From assembly GCA_903934325.1 (NCBI GenBank), contig CAIZNH010000037.1, forward strand, positions 54,077 through 118,076: 64,000 bases of DNA, read 5' to 3'. The position numbers and the translations under genes are program-made. Under the pieces are notes generated by a model that had not been told where the DNA came from, did not search any database, and saw only the letters and a list, made by a program, of their open reading frames with translations. Below, piece by piece: positions 55,613-64,000 of this stretch (its first letter is position 1; each line of letters begins with the position of its first letter). This DNA comes from an uncultured Alphaproteobacteria bacterium. GTDB taxonomy: Bacteria > Pseudomonadota > Alphaproteobacteria > Sphingomonadales > Sphingomonadaceae.

Positions 55613-56263
55613 CTAACGCCTGACGTTATAGGCCAGCTGGTCCTCGGTCAGCTGGAAGCCGACGAGCATTTCGAAGCGGGTGCGGGCAATCGCCGCCTTT
55701 ACTTCGGGATCGGCCAGCGGATCGAGCGCCGCATCGACATCGCCGGCGCGGCGTCGTCGGGTAATCTTCTCGCGCACATCCTCGGGCAGCGCGGCATCGG
55801 CGCGGTTCACGAAGGAGCCGACCTTGGCGGTCGCCACGGCGCGCTCCTGCCCGTCGGCGAAGGTCAGCGTGACCTGGCCCACGCGCTTGCTGACCACGGC
55901 ATTGCCGCCGCGCAGCACGGTGACGAAATAGGGGAGCGAGACCGTGCGGCTGCCGCGCACATCGGCGCGGCGGGCGTGAACCTCGAAGGTGCCCTCGCTA
56001 TAAACCTGCTCCGCGCTGTCATTGCAGCTGGCCCGCAGATTGGTGATCGCGGCGCTGATGTCGAGGCTCGCGGTGCTGCGATCCTCGCCCGGCGCGAAGG
56101 TGGTGATATCGCCGGTGTAGTCGGGAATCCCGACCGCAGGGCACGTGCTCAGCACCGAGGTGATGCCGACGCCCTGATCGATAACCAGTTCGCCTTCGCT
56201 AGCACAGCCGGCCAGCACCGCCACTGCGGCAAGGACAGGAAGAACGCGGGTGCGAGACATCAT
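55613..56263 (-). CDS. Lipoprotein of unknown function
   Basis: The 216-residue product starts [22 protein letters not shown], a type II signal peptide with lipobox LAGC, so an outer- or inner-membrane lipoprotein. The mature part has [22 protein letters not shown] and a C-terminal [20 protein letters not shown]. No family was recognised, but sphingomonads carry similar lipoproteins. A longer reading to 56314 exists without a signal-peptide logic. It is divergent from ispH across 95 bases. Confidence 0.78.
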   Translation of the reverse strand: MMSRTRVLPVLAAVAVLAGCASEGELVIDQGVGITSVLSTCPAVGIPDYTGDITTFAPGEDRSTASLDISAAITNLRASCNDSAEQVYSEGTFEVHARRADVRGSRTVSLPYFVTVLRGGNAVVSKRVGQVTLTFADGQERAVATAKVGSFVNRADAALPEDVREKITRRRRAGDVDAALDPLADPEVKAAIARTRFEMLVGFQLTEDQLAYNVRR

Positions 56264-56358
56264 CAGGGGGGCCGTCCTCGAAAAACCGATCCATTTGCGC
56301 AACAGCTTGCGCAACCACGCCCTAGCGAGACGCGCCGCAAAGCGCTAGAGAGGATGAT

Positions 56359-57357
56359 ATGAACGCGTCCTTTCCCGTTTCGCCCCCCGGTTCACCCGAT
56401 GCCGCCGCCAATGTGGCCGACCGTCCCGACCTCAATCTGCTGATTGCCGCCCCGCGCGGCTTCTGCGCCGGGGTCGACCGGGCGATCGAGATCGTCGAGA
56501 AGGCGCTCGAGCGCTATGGCTCGCCGGTCTATGTGCGACACGAGATCGTCCACAACAAATATGTCGTCGAAGGGCTGAAGGCCAAGGGCGCGATCTTTGT
56601 CAAGGAACTGGACGAAGTGCCGGACGATGCCCCGGTGGTGTTCAGCGCCCACGGCGTGCCCAAGGTGGTGCCGGCCGAAGCCAAGCGCCGCCAGCTGCTC
56701 TACGTCGATGCCACCTGCCCGCTGGTGAGCAAGATTCACCGTCAGGCCGAACGCCAGATCGAAAAGGGCCGCCACATCATCTTCATCGGCCATGAAGGCC
56801 ACCCCGAGGTGATCGGCACCATGGGGCAGGTCGAACCCGGGCAGATGACCCTCGTCGAGACCATCGAGGATGTCGACAAGCTGCCCTTCGATGCCGACGA
56901 GGAACTCGCCTACCTCACCCAGACGACGCTTTCGGTGGATGACACGCGCGAGGTGATCCAGGCGCTGGAATGGCGCTACCCCAACATCTCCGGCCCGCGC
57001 GCCGAGGACATCTGCTATGCCACCTCGAACCGCCAGGCAGCGGTCAAGGAACTGGCGCATGACTGCGATCTGGTGCTGGTGATCGGCGCGCCCAATTCGT
57101 CCAATTCGCTGCGGCTGGTCGAGGTGTCGGAACGGCTGGGCACGCCTGCCAAGCTGATCCAGCGCGCGAGCGAGATCGACTTTGCATGGCTCGAAGGGGT
57201 CGAGACGCTTGGCCTCACCGCCGGGGCTTCGGCGCCCGAAATCCTCGTGCGCGAAGTCGTCAGTGCCCTCGCGGAGCGACGGACGATCCACGAGAAGGAA
57301 ATCACCGCCACGGTCGAGAAGATGGTGTTCAAGCTCCCCCGCCAGCTGACCGAATAA
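56359..57357 (+). CDS. ispH: 4-hydroxy-3-methylbut-2-enyl diphosphate reductase
   Basis: Fe-S enzyme making IPP and DMAPP in the last step of the MEP isoprenoid pathway. The 332-residue protein has the three cluster cysteines: Cys36 in GFCAGVDRA, Cys120 in DATCPLVSK, Cys219 in DICYATSN, plus the conserved HEIVHN, FSAHGV and GHEGHPEV segments. The ATG is preceded by AGAGAGGATGAT. It is 16 bases upstream of thrB and probably in one transcript with it. Confidence 0.97.
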   Translation: MNASFPVSPPGSPDAAANVADRPDLNLLIAAPRGFCAGVDRAIEIVEKALERYGSPVYVRHEIVHNKYVVEGLKAKGAIFVKELDEVPDDAPVVFSAHGVPKVVPAEAKRRQLLYVDATCPLVSKIHRQAERQIEKGRHIIFIGHEGHPEVIGTMGQVEPGQMTLVETIEDVDKLPFDADEELAYLTQTTLSVDDTREVIQALEWRYPNISGPRAEDICYATSNRQAAVKELAHDCDLVLVIGAPNSSNSLRLVEVSERLGTPAKLIQRASEIDFAWLEGVETLGLTAGASAPEILVREVVSALAERRTIHEKEITATVEKMVFKLPRQLTE

Positions 57358-57373
57358 CGCCGGAGCGGGGCGG

Positions 57374-58357
57374 ATGGCGGTCTATACCCATCTCGGGGCG
57401 GAAGACCTCGCGCGGCTGATCGCGCAATATGACGTGGGCGATCTGGTATCGGCCAAGGGCATTGCCGAGGGCGTGTCGAACTCCAACTGGCTGGTCGAGA
57501 CGACCGGCTCGGGCGCGCCCAAAGAACAAGGGGGCGGCACGCGCTTCATTCTGACGCTTTACGAGCGGCGGATCGACTATGCCGATCTACCCTATTTCCT
57601 CGACCTGCTCGATCATCTCGCCGAACGCGGCTGTCCGGTGCCGCGCACCATGCATGATCGCGAAGGCGCGTCTTTCCGCATGGTCGAGGGCAAAGCCGCC
57701 GCGCTGATCGAATTCCTGCCCGGCGTCTCGCCCACCCGGCCGACCGCCGCACAGGCGCGCAGCGTCGGCGCAGTGCTCGCGCAGCTCCACCTTGCCGCGC
57801 GCGATTTTCCGCGTGCGCGCGCCAATGCGATGGATTTTGCCGCCAGCGCCGCGATCCTCGATGCGTGCGGGGCCGACCGGCTGGCGACCATAAATCCCGC
57901 CCTTCCCCCAATGCTCCCGCAAGCCGAGGCCGCCGCCGCGCTCGATCTGGCCGCCCTGCCGCAATCGCAGACCCACACCGATCTCTTCCCGGACAATGTG
58001 CTGATGCTGGGCGATGCGGTGACGGGCCTCATCGACTTCTACTTCGCCTGCACGGGGCCGATGGTGCTCGATCTGGCGGTGACCCATGCCGCATGGTGCT
58101 TCGACAGCGCCAACCGCTACGCCCCCGCGCTCGGCTCCGCGCTGATCGCTGGCTATGAAAGCGTCCGCCCGCTGGAGCCGCAGGAGCGCGCGCTGTTTGC
58201 GCCGGTGGCCAAGGGCGCCTGCCTGCGCTTCGTCGCCAGCCGCGCCGAAGACTGGCTCGACACGCCCGATGATGCGCTCGTCACCCGCAAGGACCCGATG
58301 CAATTTGTGGAACGCTGGCGGTTTTACGACACTGAGGGCGCCGCGCTGCTTGCCTGA
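57374..58357 (+). CDS. thrB: Homoserine kinase, APH-fold type
   Basis: Phosphorylates homoserine on the way to threonine. The 327-residue product opens [24 protein letters not shown], the typical start of the choline-kinase-like (ThrB2) enzyme, followed by [15 protein letters not shown], and has the catalytic and metal motifs [16 protein letters not shown] and [13 protein letters not shown]. This form is structurally unrelated to the GHMP-type ThrB of E. coli and is common in alphaproteobacteria. It sits between ispH and rnhA. Confidence 0.93.
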   Translation: MAVYTHLGAEDLARLIAQYDVGDLVSAKGIAEGVSNSNWLVETTGSGAPKEQGGGTRFILTLYERRIDYADLPYFLDLLDHLAERGCPVPRTMHDREGASFRMVEGKAAALIEFLPGVSPTRPTAAQARSVGAVLAQLHLAARDFPRARANAMDFAASAAILDACGADRLATINPALPPMLPQAEAAAALDLAALPQSQTHTDLFPDNVLMLGDAVTGLIDFYFACTGPMVLDLAVTHAAWCFDSANRYAPALGSALIAGYESVRPLEPQERALFAPVAKGACLRFVASRAEDWLDTPDDALVTRKDPMQFVERWRFYDTEGAALLA

Positions 58358-58386
58358 CGAGCGCTCACGCCCCTAGGGCTCACCCG

Positions 58387-58845
58387 ATGAGACAGGTCGA
58401 CATCTTCACCGACGGTGCCTGCAAGGGCAATCCCGGCCCGGGCGGCTGGGCCGCGATTTTGCGCAGCGGCGGGCACGAGAAGGAGCTGGTCGGCGGCGAG
58501 CCCGAGACCACCAACAACCGGATGGAAATGACCGCGATCCTGCGCGGCCTGTCGGCGCTGAAGGAGCCCTGCGCCGTCACGGTCCACACCGACAGCCGCT
58601 ATGTCATCGACGGCATGACCAAGTGGATCTTCGGCTGGCAGAAAAAGGGCTGGGTCAACGCGGCGAAGAAGCCCGTCGCCAATGAAGACCTGTGGCGCGA
58701 GCTGATGGCCGCAGCACGGCCGCACAAGCTTTCATGGGAATGGGTGAAGGGCCACTCGGGCCACCCCGAAAACGAACGCTGCGATGCGCTGGCGAGTGCC
58801 GAGGCCGCACGGCAGGCGGATCCGGGTTCAGCATTTTCGCACTGA
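58387..58845 (+). CDS. rnhA: Ribonuclease HI
   Basis: Cleaves RNA in RNA-DNA hybrids. The 152-residue protein has the catalytic carboxylates in [25 protein letters not shown] and [11 protein letters not shown], plus the handle region [21 protein letters not shown] and [11 protein letters not shown]. Complete and of normal length. A repeat with long inverted arms begins seven bases after the stop. Confidence 0.96.
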   Translation: MRQVDIFTDGACKGNPGPGGWAAILRSGGHEKELVGGEPETTNNRMEMTAILRGLSALKEPCAVTVHTDSRYVIDGMTKWIFGWQKKGWVNAAKKPVANEDLWRELMAAARPHKLSWEWVKGHSGHPENERCDALASAEAARQADPGSAFSH

Positions 58846-58851
58846 TCTCTC

Positions 58852-58957
58852 CTCGTCATTGCGAGGAGCCGTATGCGACGAAGCAATCCATTGACCGGGC
58901 GCGCTTCAGGCGGAAACCTCAGGCCATGGATTGCTTCGCTGCGCTCGCAATGACGAG
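58852..58957. repeat. Palindromic dispersed repeat with CTCGTCATTGCGA ends
   Basis: The 13-bp ends CTCGTCATTGCGA (58852-58864) and TCGCAATGACGAG (58945-58957) are exact inverted repeats, and inner arms AAGCAATCCAT (58881-58891) and ATGGATTGCTT (58926-58936) pair perfectly too. The whole element (106 bp) can fold into one long interrupted hairpin. Elements with this CGTCATTGCGAGG motif are known from dispersed intergenic repeats in many bacteria. It lies between convergent rnhA and the yegP-like gene. Confidence 0.85.
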
Positions 58958-58976
58958 CGAACGGCTGCTTCAAAAA

Positions 58977-59153
58977 TCAGCTGTTGTCTTCGACCTCGGC
59001 GTCGGGGCCGTTCTTCTTGATCGAATCGATTGCGTTCTGCGCGCTGGCCTTGCTCGAATAGCCCTGCGTCGAGAACATCACTTCCGAATTGTACTTGAAC
59101 CGCACGCGGAACTCGCCGGCGTTATCCTTGTAGATCTCGAACTTGTGCGCCAT
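58977..59153 (-). CDS. YegP/DUF1508-family small protein
   Basis: A 58-residue protein: MAHKFEIYKDNAGEFRVRFK, then YNSEVMFSTQGYSSKASAQN and AIDSIKKNGPDAEVED. The pattern FEIYKDnaGEfRvRfk..N.ev...seGY.sK..a.naI.sik.n is the DUF1508 repeat, single-copy here (YegP of E. coli has two copies). The ATG is preceded by a strong GGGGAGGG. The family is of unknown function. The repeat element at 58852-58957 ends 19 bases past its stop. Confidence 0.9.
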   Translation of the reverse strand: MAHKFEIYKDNAGEFRVRFKYNSEVMFSTQGYSSKASAQNAIDSIKKNGPDAEVEDNS

Positions 59154-59220
59154 CCGGCCCTCCCCTTAAGCTGTGCTGCCGTTCAGCACGCCTTTACCAT
59201 ACAGCAGGATAAGCCGCTGG

Positions 59221-60315
59221 CTAGCGGGCAAAACGCGCCGGAGAATAGCGTGCCGGATCAATGGCCGCCGTCATGGCATCGCTCGCAAGGCCGAGCGCGA
59301 TCTGCGCTCCCAGCCGCGCGGCGGCTGGTGCGGTCTGGATGCCGAAGCCACCCTGCCCGGCAAACCAGAAAAACCGCTCTTCGGCAGGATCGGGGCCATA
59401 GACCGGCAGCCGGTCAGGCGCGAAGCTTCTGAGGCCCGCCCAGCGCCGCTCCAGCGCGGCGATGTGCCAGTCGCTCACCTGTTCGAAGCGGTCGATCGCG
59501 ATGGCGACGTCAAGCTCGTCAGGCGCAGCGTCGACCGGATCGGATGGCACCTCGTCATGCGGGCTCAGCCACAGGCGGCCATTATCGGGCTTGAAATAGA
59601 AGCCTTCATTGATGTCGAGCACCAGCGGCAGATTGGCAGGCGCGGGCGGATCGACGCGAAGTTGCACCACGGTGCGGCGCAGCGGCTGGATGCCGATCGG
59701 GGCAAGGCCTGCCAGCCCCGCGACCTGATCGGCCCAGGCCCCCGCCGCATTGACGATGCGCGCTGCGCGATGGACATCGCCCGCCGCTGTCACGATGCGC
59801 CAGCCATCCTCGTCGCGCATCAGCCCGGCAATCCGCGCCCGGCAAGCCAGCTCCACCCCGCCCCGCCGCGCCATGGCGAGATAGTGCTGGTGGAGGCCTG
59901 CCACATCGATGTCGGCGCAGGCCGGCTCGTGGATCGCGTCGCACCAGTCCGCGTGCATGGCGGGCACCAGCCGTTCGAGCCCCGCGCGGTCCAGCCGCTC
60001 GATGGTGACGCCGGTGCCGGCGAAAGTTGCGACGAAAGCGTCCATCGCCGCGCGATCCTCGGCCCGCCCGACATAGAGCGCGCCGCGCGGGGAAAGGAAT
60101 CCGTGCTCGGCCAGATAGGGGCCGGATGCGAGCGTCAGCGGCACCACGCCGGGGCCGCCATAGCACTCCTCCCAGAACGCGGCCGAGCGCCCGGTGGCAT
60201 GATAGCCGGGCGCATCCTCGGCTTCCAGCAGCAGCACCCGCGCATAGGGCGAAAGTTCGGCCGCAAGGCTTGCACCGGCCATGCCGGCACCGATCACCGC
60301 AAAATCATGGATCAT
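59221..60315 (-). CDS. FAD-dependent D-amino-acid dehydrogenase, DauA (D-arginine dehydrogenase)-like
   Basis: Membrane-free flavoprotein of the DAO family. The 364-residue product has the dinucleotide loop VIGAGMAGASLA (about 7-18), PGYHATGRSAAFWEECYGGP, ACADIDVAGLHQHYL, VNAAGAWADQVAGLAG and FFWFAGQGGFGIQTAPAAARLG. This order closely follows Pseudomonas D-arginine dehydrogenase, so oxidative deamination of D-amino acids is likely, but the substrate is not settled. The start overlaps the stop of the alpha/beta-hydrolase gene (ATGA). Confidence 0.87.
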   Translation of the reverse strand: MIHDFAVIGAGMAGASLAAELSPYARVLLLEAEDAPGYHATGRSAAFWEECYGGPGVVPLTLASGPYLAEHGFLSPRGALYVGRAEDRAAMDAFVATFAGTGVTIERLDRAGLERLVPAMHADWCDAIHEPACADIDVAGLHQHYLAMARRGGVELACRARIAGLMRDEDGWRIVTAAGDVHRAARIVNAAGAWADQVAGLAGLAPIGIQPLRRTVVQLRVDPPAPANLPLVLDINEGFYFKPDNGRLWLSPHDEVPSDPVDAAPDELDVAIAIDRFEQVSDWHIAALERRWAGLRSFAPDRLPVYGPDPAEERFFWFAGQGGFGIQTAPAAARLGAQIALGLASDAMTAAIDPARYSPARFAR

Positions 60316-61283
60316 TGTGCGGGTGCCGCCTTGTCGAGAAACTGGGCGATGTGCGCCATTACCGGCCCGCGCACACTATCCTCCTCGCGCAGGATCTCGT
60401 GATGCGCCTCGGCCCCGAACGCGACCATCACGCCCTTGGGCAGGCGGCGGGCGGCGCGCAGGTTGGCGGGGTGGCTCACCAGCTTGTCGCTGCTGGTCGA
60501 GAGGATCAGCACCGGCACCTTGACCTTCTCGAGCGCACCGGGCGCTTCGAGCAGGCGGGAGGAGGCATAGGCCCGCTCGACCCAGCGCCAGCTCGCCGGG
60601 CCCATCACCAGCTCAGGGCGGTGATCGCGCCACCATTCCTCATCGGCATAACGCTCGGCGTCATGGGTGAGCAGGTTCGCCCGGCCAGCGGGCAGCACGC
60701 CGGGCTTCTCGCTCCACTTCCATGCCTGCCGCATGGGATCGCCAACCGCGCACATCATCCGGGCGACCGCGTGGAGCGCTGGAAGCGGCAGCGGCGGGCC
60801 GTTGATACCGGTCATCGGCGCGCTCAGCACCACCGCATCGGGGGTGACCCTGCCCTCCACGAGCGCGCGCAGCACCAGATGCCCGCCCATCGAATGGGCC
60901 GCGAGCACATGCGGGCCGGGGGTCTCGGCCACCCAGCTGGCCCACAAAACCGCCAGATCATCGACCCAGATCGCGAAATCCTCGACATGGCCGGTGACCG
61001 CATCCTTGCCGAGCCGTCCCGATCCGGCCTGCCCGCGCCAGTCCGACGCCGTGACCCGCCAGCCGTCGCGATGCCATTGCTCGAGGGTTTCGAGATATTT
61101 CTCGTAACAATCGCCGCGCCCGGGAAGGAACAGGATCGACCCGCGCTGGCCACCAGCGGTGCCAGCACCGGGCCAGTCGATCCGGCGCACCGCATGGCCA
61201 TCGCCCGCGTGCCACACGCTCTCGCGCGCCGCAGGGGGAATGGCCCTGCGGTCGATCGGCCCGGAATCGCTGGAATCGTAAAT
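60312..61283 (-). CDS. Alpha/beta hydrolase (monoacylglycerol lipase-like) with probable ATT start
   Basis: The 323-residue product has ILFLPGRGDCYEKYLETLEQW, the nucleophile motif in LAAHSMGGHLVLRAL, and a C-terminal VPVLILSTSSDKLVSH with Asp and a final AEAHHEIL with His, so the Ser-Asp-His triad is complete. The family start is around IYDSSDSGPIDRRAIPP; no ATG, GTG or TTG is in frame there. A perfect GGAGG (61290-61294) lies six bases before an ATT codon (61281-61283). The nearest in-frame standard codon upstream lacks a ribosome site, and the next one downstream (the GTG of ESVWHAG) would remove conserved residues. Confidence 0.8.
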   Translation of the reverse strand: MYDSSDSGPIDRRAIPPAARESVWHAGDGHAVRRIDWPGAGTAGGQRGSILFLPGRGDCYEKYLETLEQWHRDGWRVTASDWRGQAGSGRLGKDAVTGHVEDFAIWVDDLAVLWASWVAETPGPHVLAAHSMGGHLVLRALVEGRVTPDAVVLSAPMTGINGPPLPLPALHAVARMMCAVGDPMRQAWKWSEKPGVLPAGRANLLTHDAERYADEEWWRDHRPELVMGPASWRWVERAYASSRLLEAPGALEKVKVPVLILSTSSDKLVSHPANLRAARRLPKGVMVAFGAEAHHEILREEDSVRGPVMAHIAQFLDKAAPAQ

Positions 61284-61386
61284 GGGAAGCCTCCGAGCGT
61301 GGTTACTTTTTGGTAAGCATACACCTGTAACACCGGCTCGAAGACCACCCGAGAGCACTGACGCTCTTGGCCACTTCGGGGGCACG

Positions 61387-61878
61387 ATGTTGACGACCAC
61401 CATTCACTACGGGCTGCTGATTGCCTTGGCAATCGCGCTGGTTTTCGCCGCTTTCACCGACATTCGCCGGCGTCAGATCGACAATTGGCTCAATGCGGCC
61501 GTGGCGCTGGCAGCGCCCGCGTTCTGGTGGTCGAGCGGCCTGTCGCTGTGGCCCGATGTCGCGCTGCAGGTGGGTGTGGCGCTGGCCGCCTTCGTGCTGC
61601 TCGCCGGCCTGTTCGCCATGAAGATGATGGGCGGCGGCGATGTGAAGCTGCTGACCGCGCTGGCGCTGTGGATCCAGTGGGACATTTTCATCCAGCTGCT
61701 GGTGGTGATGGCCATCGCCGGCGGCATCCTGACCGTCATCATGGCGGGATACCACGCCATGCGCCGCCAGCGCGAGAAGCTGGCGATCCCTTACGGGGTC
61801 GCGATCGCGATCGGCGGCTTGTGGGTGCTTTACTTCAATCTGCTGCCTGCGGCCGGTCCGGCCATGGCTGCAGCATAA
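61387..61878 (+). CDS. cpaA: Tad prepilin peptidase CpaA
   Basis: Type IV A24 prepilin peptidase for Flp pilus maturation. The 163-residue product has about five membrane helices, the first active-site Asp in AAFTDIRRRQIDN (about 25) and the GxGD-type motif MMGGGDVKLL. The start ATG is at 61387; the longer frame from 61282 would overlap the divergent hydrolase promoter. It is first in a Tad operon with cpaB and cpaC. Confidence 0.92.
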   Translation: MLTTTIHYGLLIALAIALVFAAFTDIRRRQIDNWLNAAVALAAPAFWWSSGLSLWPDVALQVGVALAAFVLLAGLFAMKMMGGGDVKLLTALALWIQWDIFIQLLVVMAIAGGILTVIMAGYHAMRRQREKLAIPYGVAIAIGGLWVLYFNLLPAAGPAMAAA

Positions 61879-61967
61879 CCCGATTTTAACCAATCAGGAC
61901 TTACGCATCGAAACCTTACCTGCCCGCTGACGAAACCACGGGCGATTACGAGGGGGCTATTTGAGCC

Positions 61968-63047
61968 ATGGATAGGAAGAAACTTGTTCTGCTGATTGGC
62001 GCGCTGATCATCGCGATCGGAACCGCCTTTGCTGCACGGAGCATCTTCGCCGGAGGTTCGGCCCCTGCTGCCGAAGCCGCCGCCCCGACCGGCCCGCGGG
62101 TCCTGGTCGCCAAGCGTGCGCTGACCGCAGGCACGATCATCACCGCCGATGCGCTGGGCTTCCAGCCCTGGCCCAAGGAGCTGGTGAAGGACGCCTATTT
62201 CATCGACGGCGAAGCCGACATGAACAAGCTGCTCGGCACCGTCGTGCGTTTCCCGATCACCGCAGGTGAGCCGGTCACGCAGGGCACGCTGGTGGCTCCG
62301 GGTGACCGCGGCTTCCTCGCTGCCGCGCTCGGGCCGGGCATGCGCGCTGTCACCGTTCCGGTGTCGGCCATGACCGGTGTCGCCGGCTTCGTCTTCCCGG
62401 GCGACCGCGTCGACCTGGTGCTGACCCAGACGGTCGAGGGTGACGAAGGCCCGTCGCTGCGCGCCGCTGAAACGGTGATCCGCAACCTGCGCGTCCTCGC
62501 AACCGACCAGACCACCGAAACCACCACCGACGAGAACGGCAAGACTGTCGTGACCGCGTTCCGCACCGTCACGCTCGAAGTCACCCCGAAGATCGCCGAA
62601 AAGGTCGCCGTGGCCCAGACCATCGGGACGCTCAGCCTCGCGCTGCGCTCGCTGGCCGATAACGACGCCGAACTCGAGCGGGCGATTGCCGCGGGCGATG
62701 TCACCATCCCCGACAACGCCACCCCCGAGCAGGAAGAGCGTCTGCTCAAGGCTGCCATGGCCCGTCCGATCGACAAGGGTGCCAGCTTCGTGACCGGCGG
62801 CGACGTCTCGCGCTTCCAGCGCAAGACCATGCCGGCGCAGGATTCCTCGCGTCCGCAGGCTGCTCCGGCTGCCCCCACCGGCATCCCGGCCCAGGCCAAC
62901 AGCGCCCCGGTCTACAAGGGCCCGAGCGTCCGCGTGACCCGTGGCAAGGAGACCGAGGAAACCCAGGTCAGCAGCGGGATCGTGCGCACCCAGTCGAGCG
63001 CGACCCGTCGCGCCGGCCAGGTGATCAGCTCGACCATGGGCAATTGA
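61968..63047 (+). CDS. cpaB: Flp pilus assembly protein CpaB (RcpC family)
   Basis: The 359-residue product has an N-terminal membrane segment (about 5-25), the SAF domain VLVAKRALTAGTIITADALGFQPWPKEL with GEPVTQGTLV, and the RcpC beta-clip domain MRAVTVPVSAMTGVAGFVFPGDRVDLVLTQ. The C-terminal quarter is Pro/Ser/Thr-rich. CpaB is a periplasmic component of the Tad secretion system. It is 89 bases downstream of cpaA and ends 74 bases before the preferred cpaC start. Confidence 0.92.
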   Translation: MDRKKLVLLIGALIIAIGTAFAARSIFAGGSAPAAEAAAPTGPRVLVAKRALTAGTIITADALGFQPWPKELVKDAYFIDGEADMNKLLGTVVRFPITAGEPVTQGTLVAPGDRGFLAAALGPGMRAVTVPVSAMTGVAGFVFPGDRVDLVLTQTVEGDEGPSLRAAETVIRNLRVLATDQTTETTTDENGKTVVTAFRTVTLEVTPKIAEKVAVAQTIGTLSLALRSLADNDAELERAIAAGDVTIPDNATPEQEERLLKAAMARPIDKGASFVTGGDVSRFQRKTMPAQDSSRPQAAPAAPTGIPAQANSAPVYKGPSVRVTRGKETEETQVSSGIVRTQSSATRRAGQVISSTMGN

Positions 63048-63121
63048 GGGGAATGACCATGGGTCTCAATCACACGCTCGCGCACCAAGTTGCCACTGGC
63101 AAACCCGAGGGGAGCCGCAAA

Positions 63122-63880
63122 ATGACACTGAACCTGAAAGCCAAGCTGCTGCTTGCTGCCATGGTGGCCGCACCGCTTGCCTCCATGCCGGCCGCCACGG
63201 CCACCGCGCAGCAGGTCGTCAAGCCGTCGCAGGAAATCGTCCTGTCGATCGGCAAGGGCGAGCTGGTGACGGTGCCCGGCGCCATGGCCGACGTCTTCGT
63301 CGCCAATGACGAAGTCGCCGACGTCCAGATCAAGTCGCAGCGCCAGCTCTATGTCTTCGGCAAGGCCGGCGGCGAGACCACGATCTACGCCAGCAACGAA
63401 CGCGGCGACGTGATCTTCTCGGCCAATATCCGGGTCGGCTCGAACATCGGCAGCGTCGATCAGATGCTGGCGCTGGCCATGCCCGATGCCAAGATTTCGA
63501 TCTCGACGATGGGCGCGGACACCGTGCTGCTGACCGGCACCGTCGGCTCGCCCGAGGATGCTGCCGAGGCCGAGCGCCTGGTGCAGGCCTTCCTTGGCGA
63601 CAAGGCGAACGTCATCACCCGCCTGCGCACGGCCACGCCGCTGCAGGTGAACCTCAAGGTCACCATCGCCGAAGTCAGCCGTTCGCTGCTGCGTGCGATC
63701 GGCGGCAACCTTAACACGCTCGACGGCTCCAGCGGCTTCCGCTTCGGCGTCGGCACCGGCCGTCCGATCGGCGGTGATGCCTACACCCCGCAGGGCCCGC
63801 TGGGCGTCGGCAATACCATTGGACAGGCTGCCTTCGTCCTGCCCGATGGCACCGAAATTCCGGTTGAGGTGGTGCCGGTT
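63122..63880 (+). pseudogene. cpaC: Flp pilus secretin CpaC (RcpA), truncated by an IS3-family insertion
   Basis: About the first 253 residues of the outer-membrane secretin: a signal peptide MTLNLKAKLLLAAMVAAPLA.. ATAQ, the pilus-secretin N-terminal domain (QVVKPSQEIVLSIGKGELVTVPG and VADVQIKSQRQLYVFGKAGGETTIYA) and the start of the secretin core (LRTATPLQVNLKVTIAEVSRSLLRAIGGNL). The reading then turns into VFWTGC and stops at 63898, which is foreign sequence. I placed the start at ATG 63122, preceded by GAGGGGAG, because it gives a clean signal peptide; ATG 63059 is an alternative. The secretin channel domain is missing unless it continues beyond the IS. Confidence 0.85.
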
Positions 63881-63883
63881 TTC

Positions 63884-64000
63884 TGGACAGGGTGCTAAGC
63901 TAATCCCGACCTGATGGATTGGTACGGGAATGAAGACGACGAGAAAGCGCTACAGCGCCGATTTCAAAGCCAAGGTGGCGCTGGAGGCGATCCGGGGCGA
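63884..64000 (+). mobile_element. Left end of an IS3-family insertion sequence (runs off the right edge)
   Basis: From about 63884 (TGGACAGGG) the sequence no longer continues the cpaC secretin but leads, after a short leader, into a transposase reading frame. The exact left terminus cannot be set without the other end or an empty site; the TG start is typical of IS3-family inverted repeats. Confidence 0.75.
63930..64000 (+). CDS. IS3-family transposase OrfA, N-terminal fragment
   Basis: ATG at 63930 opens MKTTRKRYSADFKAKVALEAIRG, the hallmark start of the OrfA helix-turn-helix protein of IS3-family elements; an ACGGGA ribosome site precedes it. Only 23 codons are inside the window. OrfB with the DDE domain would follow, with frameshift fusion, to the right. 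Confidence 0.85.
   Translation, partial: MKTTRKRYSADFKAKVALEAIRG

Overview
The window is GC-rich, densely coding chromosomal DNA, most likely from an alphaproteobacterium of the order Sphingomonadales, family Erythrobacteraceae (Erythrobacter/Porphyrobacter-like). I infer this from composition, protein style and gene order: the complete mraZ-rsmH-ftsL-ftsI-murE-murF-mraY-murD-ftsW-murG-murC-murB-ddl division and wall cluster, the argS-SPOR-nagZ-scpA-scpB-tatA-tatB-tatC block, and a Tad pilus cpaABC locus. No rRNA, tRNA or CRISPR array was recognised.

Layout. Positions 1-14164 (minus strand) hold the dcw cluster, read from mraZ to the start of ddl, with nearly every stop overlapping the next start. 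A 396-base leader (14165-14560) carries GGGA-type repeats that may bind MraZ. From 14561 to 18000 (minus) lie a pair of envelope genes, a cysteine-synthase-like gene, an AT-richer orphan gene, a DUF1905 gene and a [2Fe-2S] ferredoxin. From 18077 to 23701 (mostly plus) lie a DNA glycosylase, an S9 peptidase, an SDR, phhB (minus), ccmAB and a small GIY-YIG gene flanked by inverted palindromic repeats. From 23775 to 30876 lie map and two genes of unknown role, then an M17 peptidase, argC, and glnB-glnA behind a good sigma-54 promoter with a palindromic upstream site. From 30954 to 38157 lie two secreted unknowns, a large serine-protease autotransporter, an Xre-regulated membrane-protein operon with three phased operators, and a GH24 lysozyme. 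From 38151 to 47051 (minus) lie bpt, tamA and tamB, plus a threonine ammonia-lyase gene. An amidohydrolase (plus) is followed by the tat-scp-nagZ-SPOR-argS block (48872-55419, minus). Then come a lipoprotein gene, ispH-thrB-rnhA (plus), a small yegP-like gene, a dauA-like oxidase with a lipase-like hydrolase (minus), and the start of a Tad pilus operon (61387 onward).

The most notable signals are these. Two perfect parS centromere palindromes (25967-25982 and 44441-44456) are embedded in protein-coding genes 18.5 kb apart, with no parAB in the window. cpaC is truncated by an IS3-family insertion at the right edge. One hydrolase gene appears to use an ATT start codon behind a perfect GGAGG. 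A GIY-YIG gene is bracketed by inverted copies of a palindrome that recurs near argS. The Xre promoter has three CAAGANNTCTTG-type palindromes at exact 17-bp spacing.

Functionally, most of the window is core envelope biology: peptidoglycan synthesis and recycling, division, outer-membrane assembly (TamAB), Tat export, chromosome condensation (ScpAB) and segregation (parS), and nitrogen assimilation. The accessory signals are confined to small repeats, the orphan genes and the IS. All product names rest on motif reading by eye; no database search was run.
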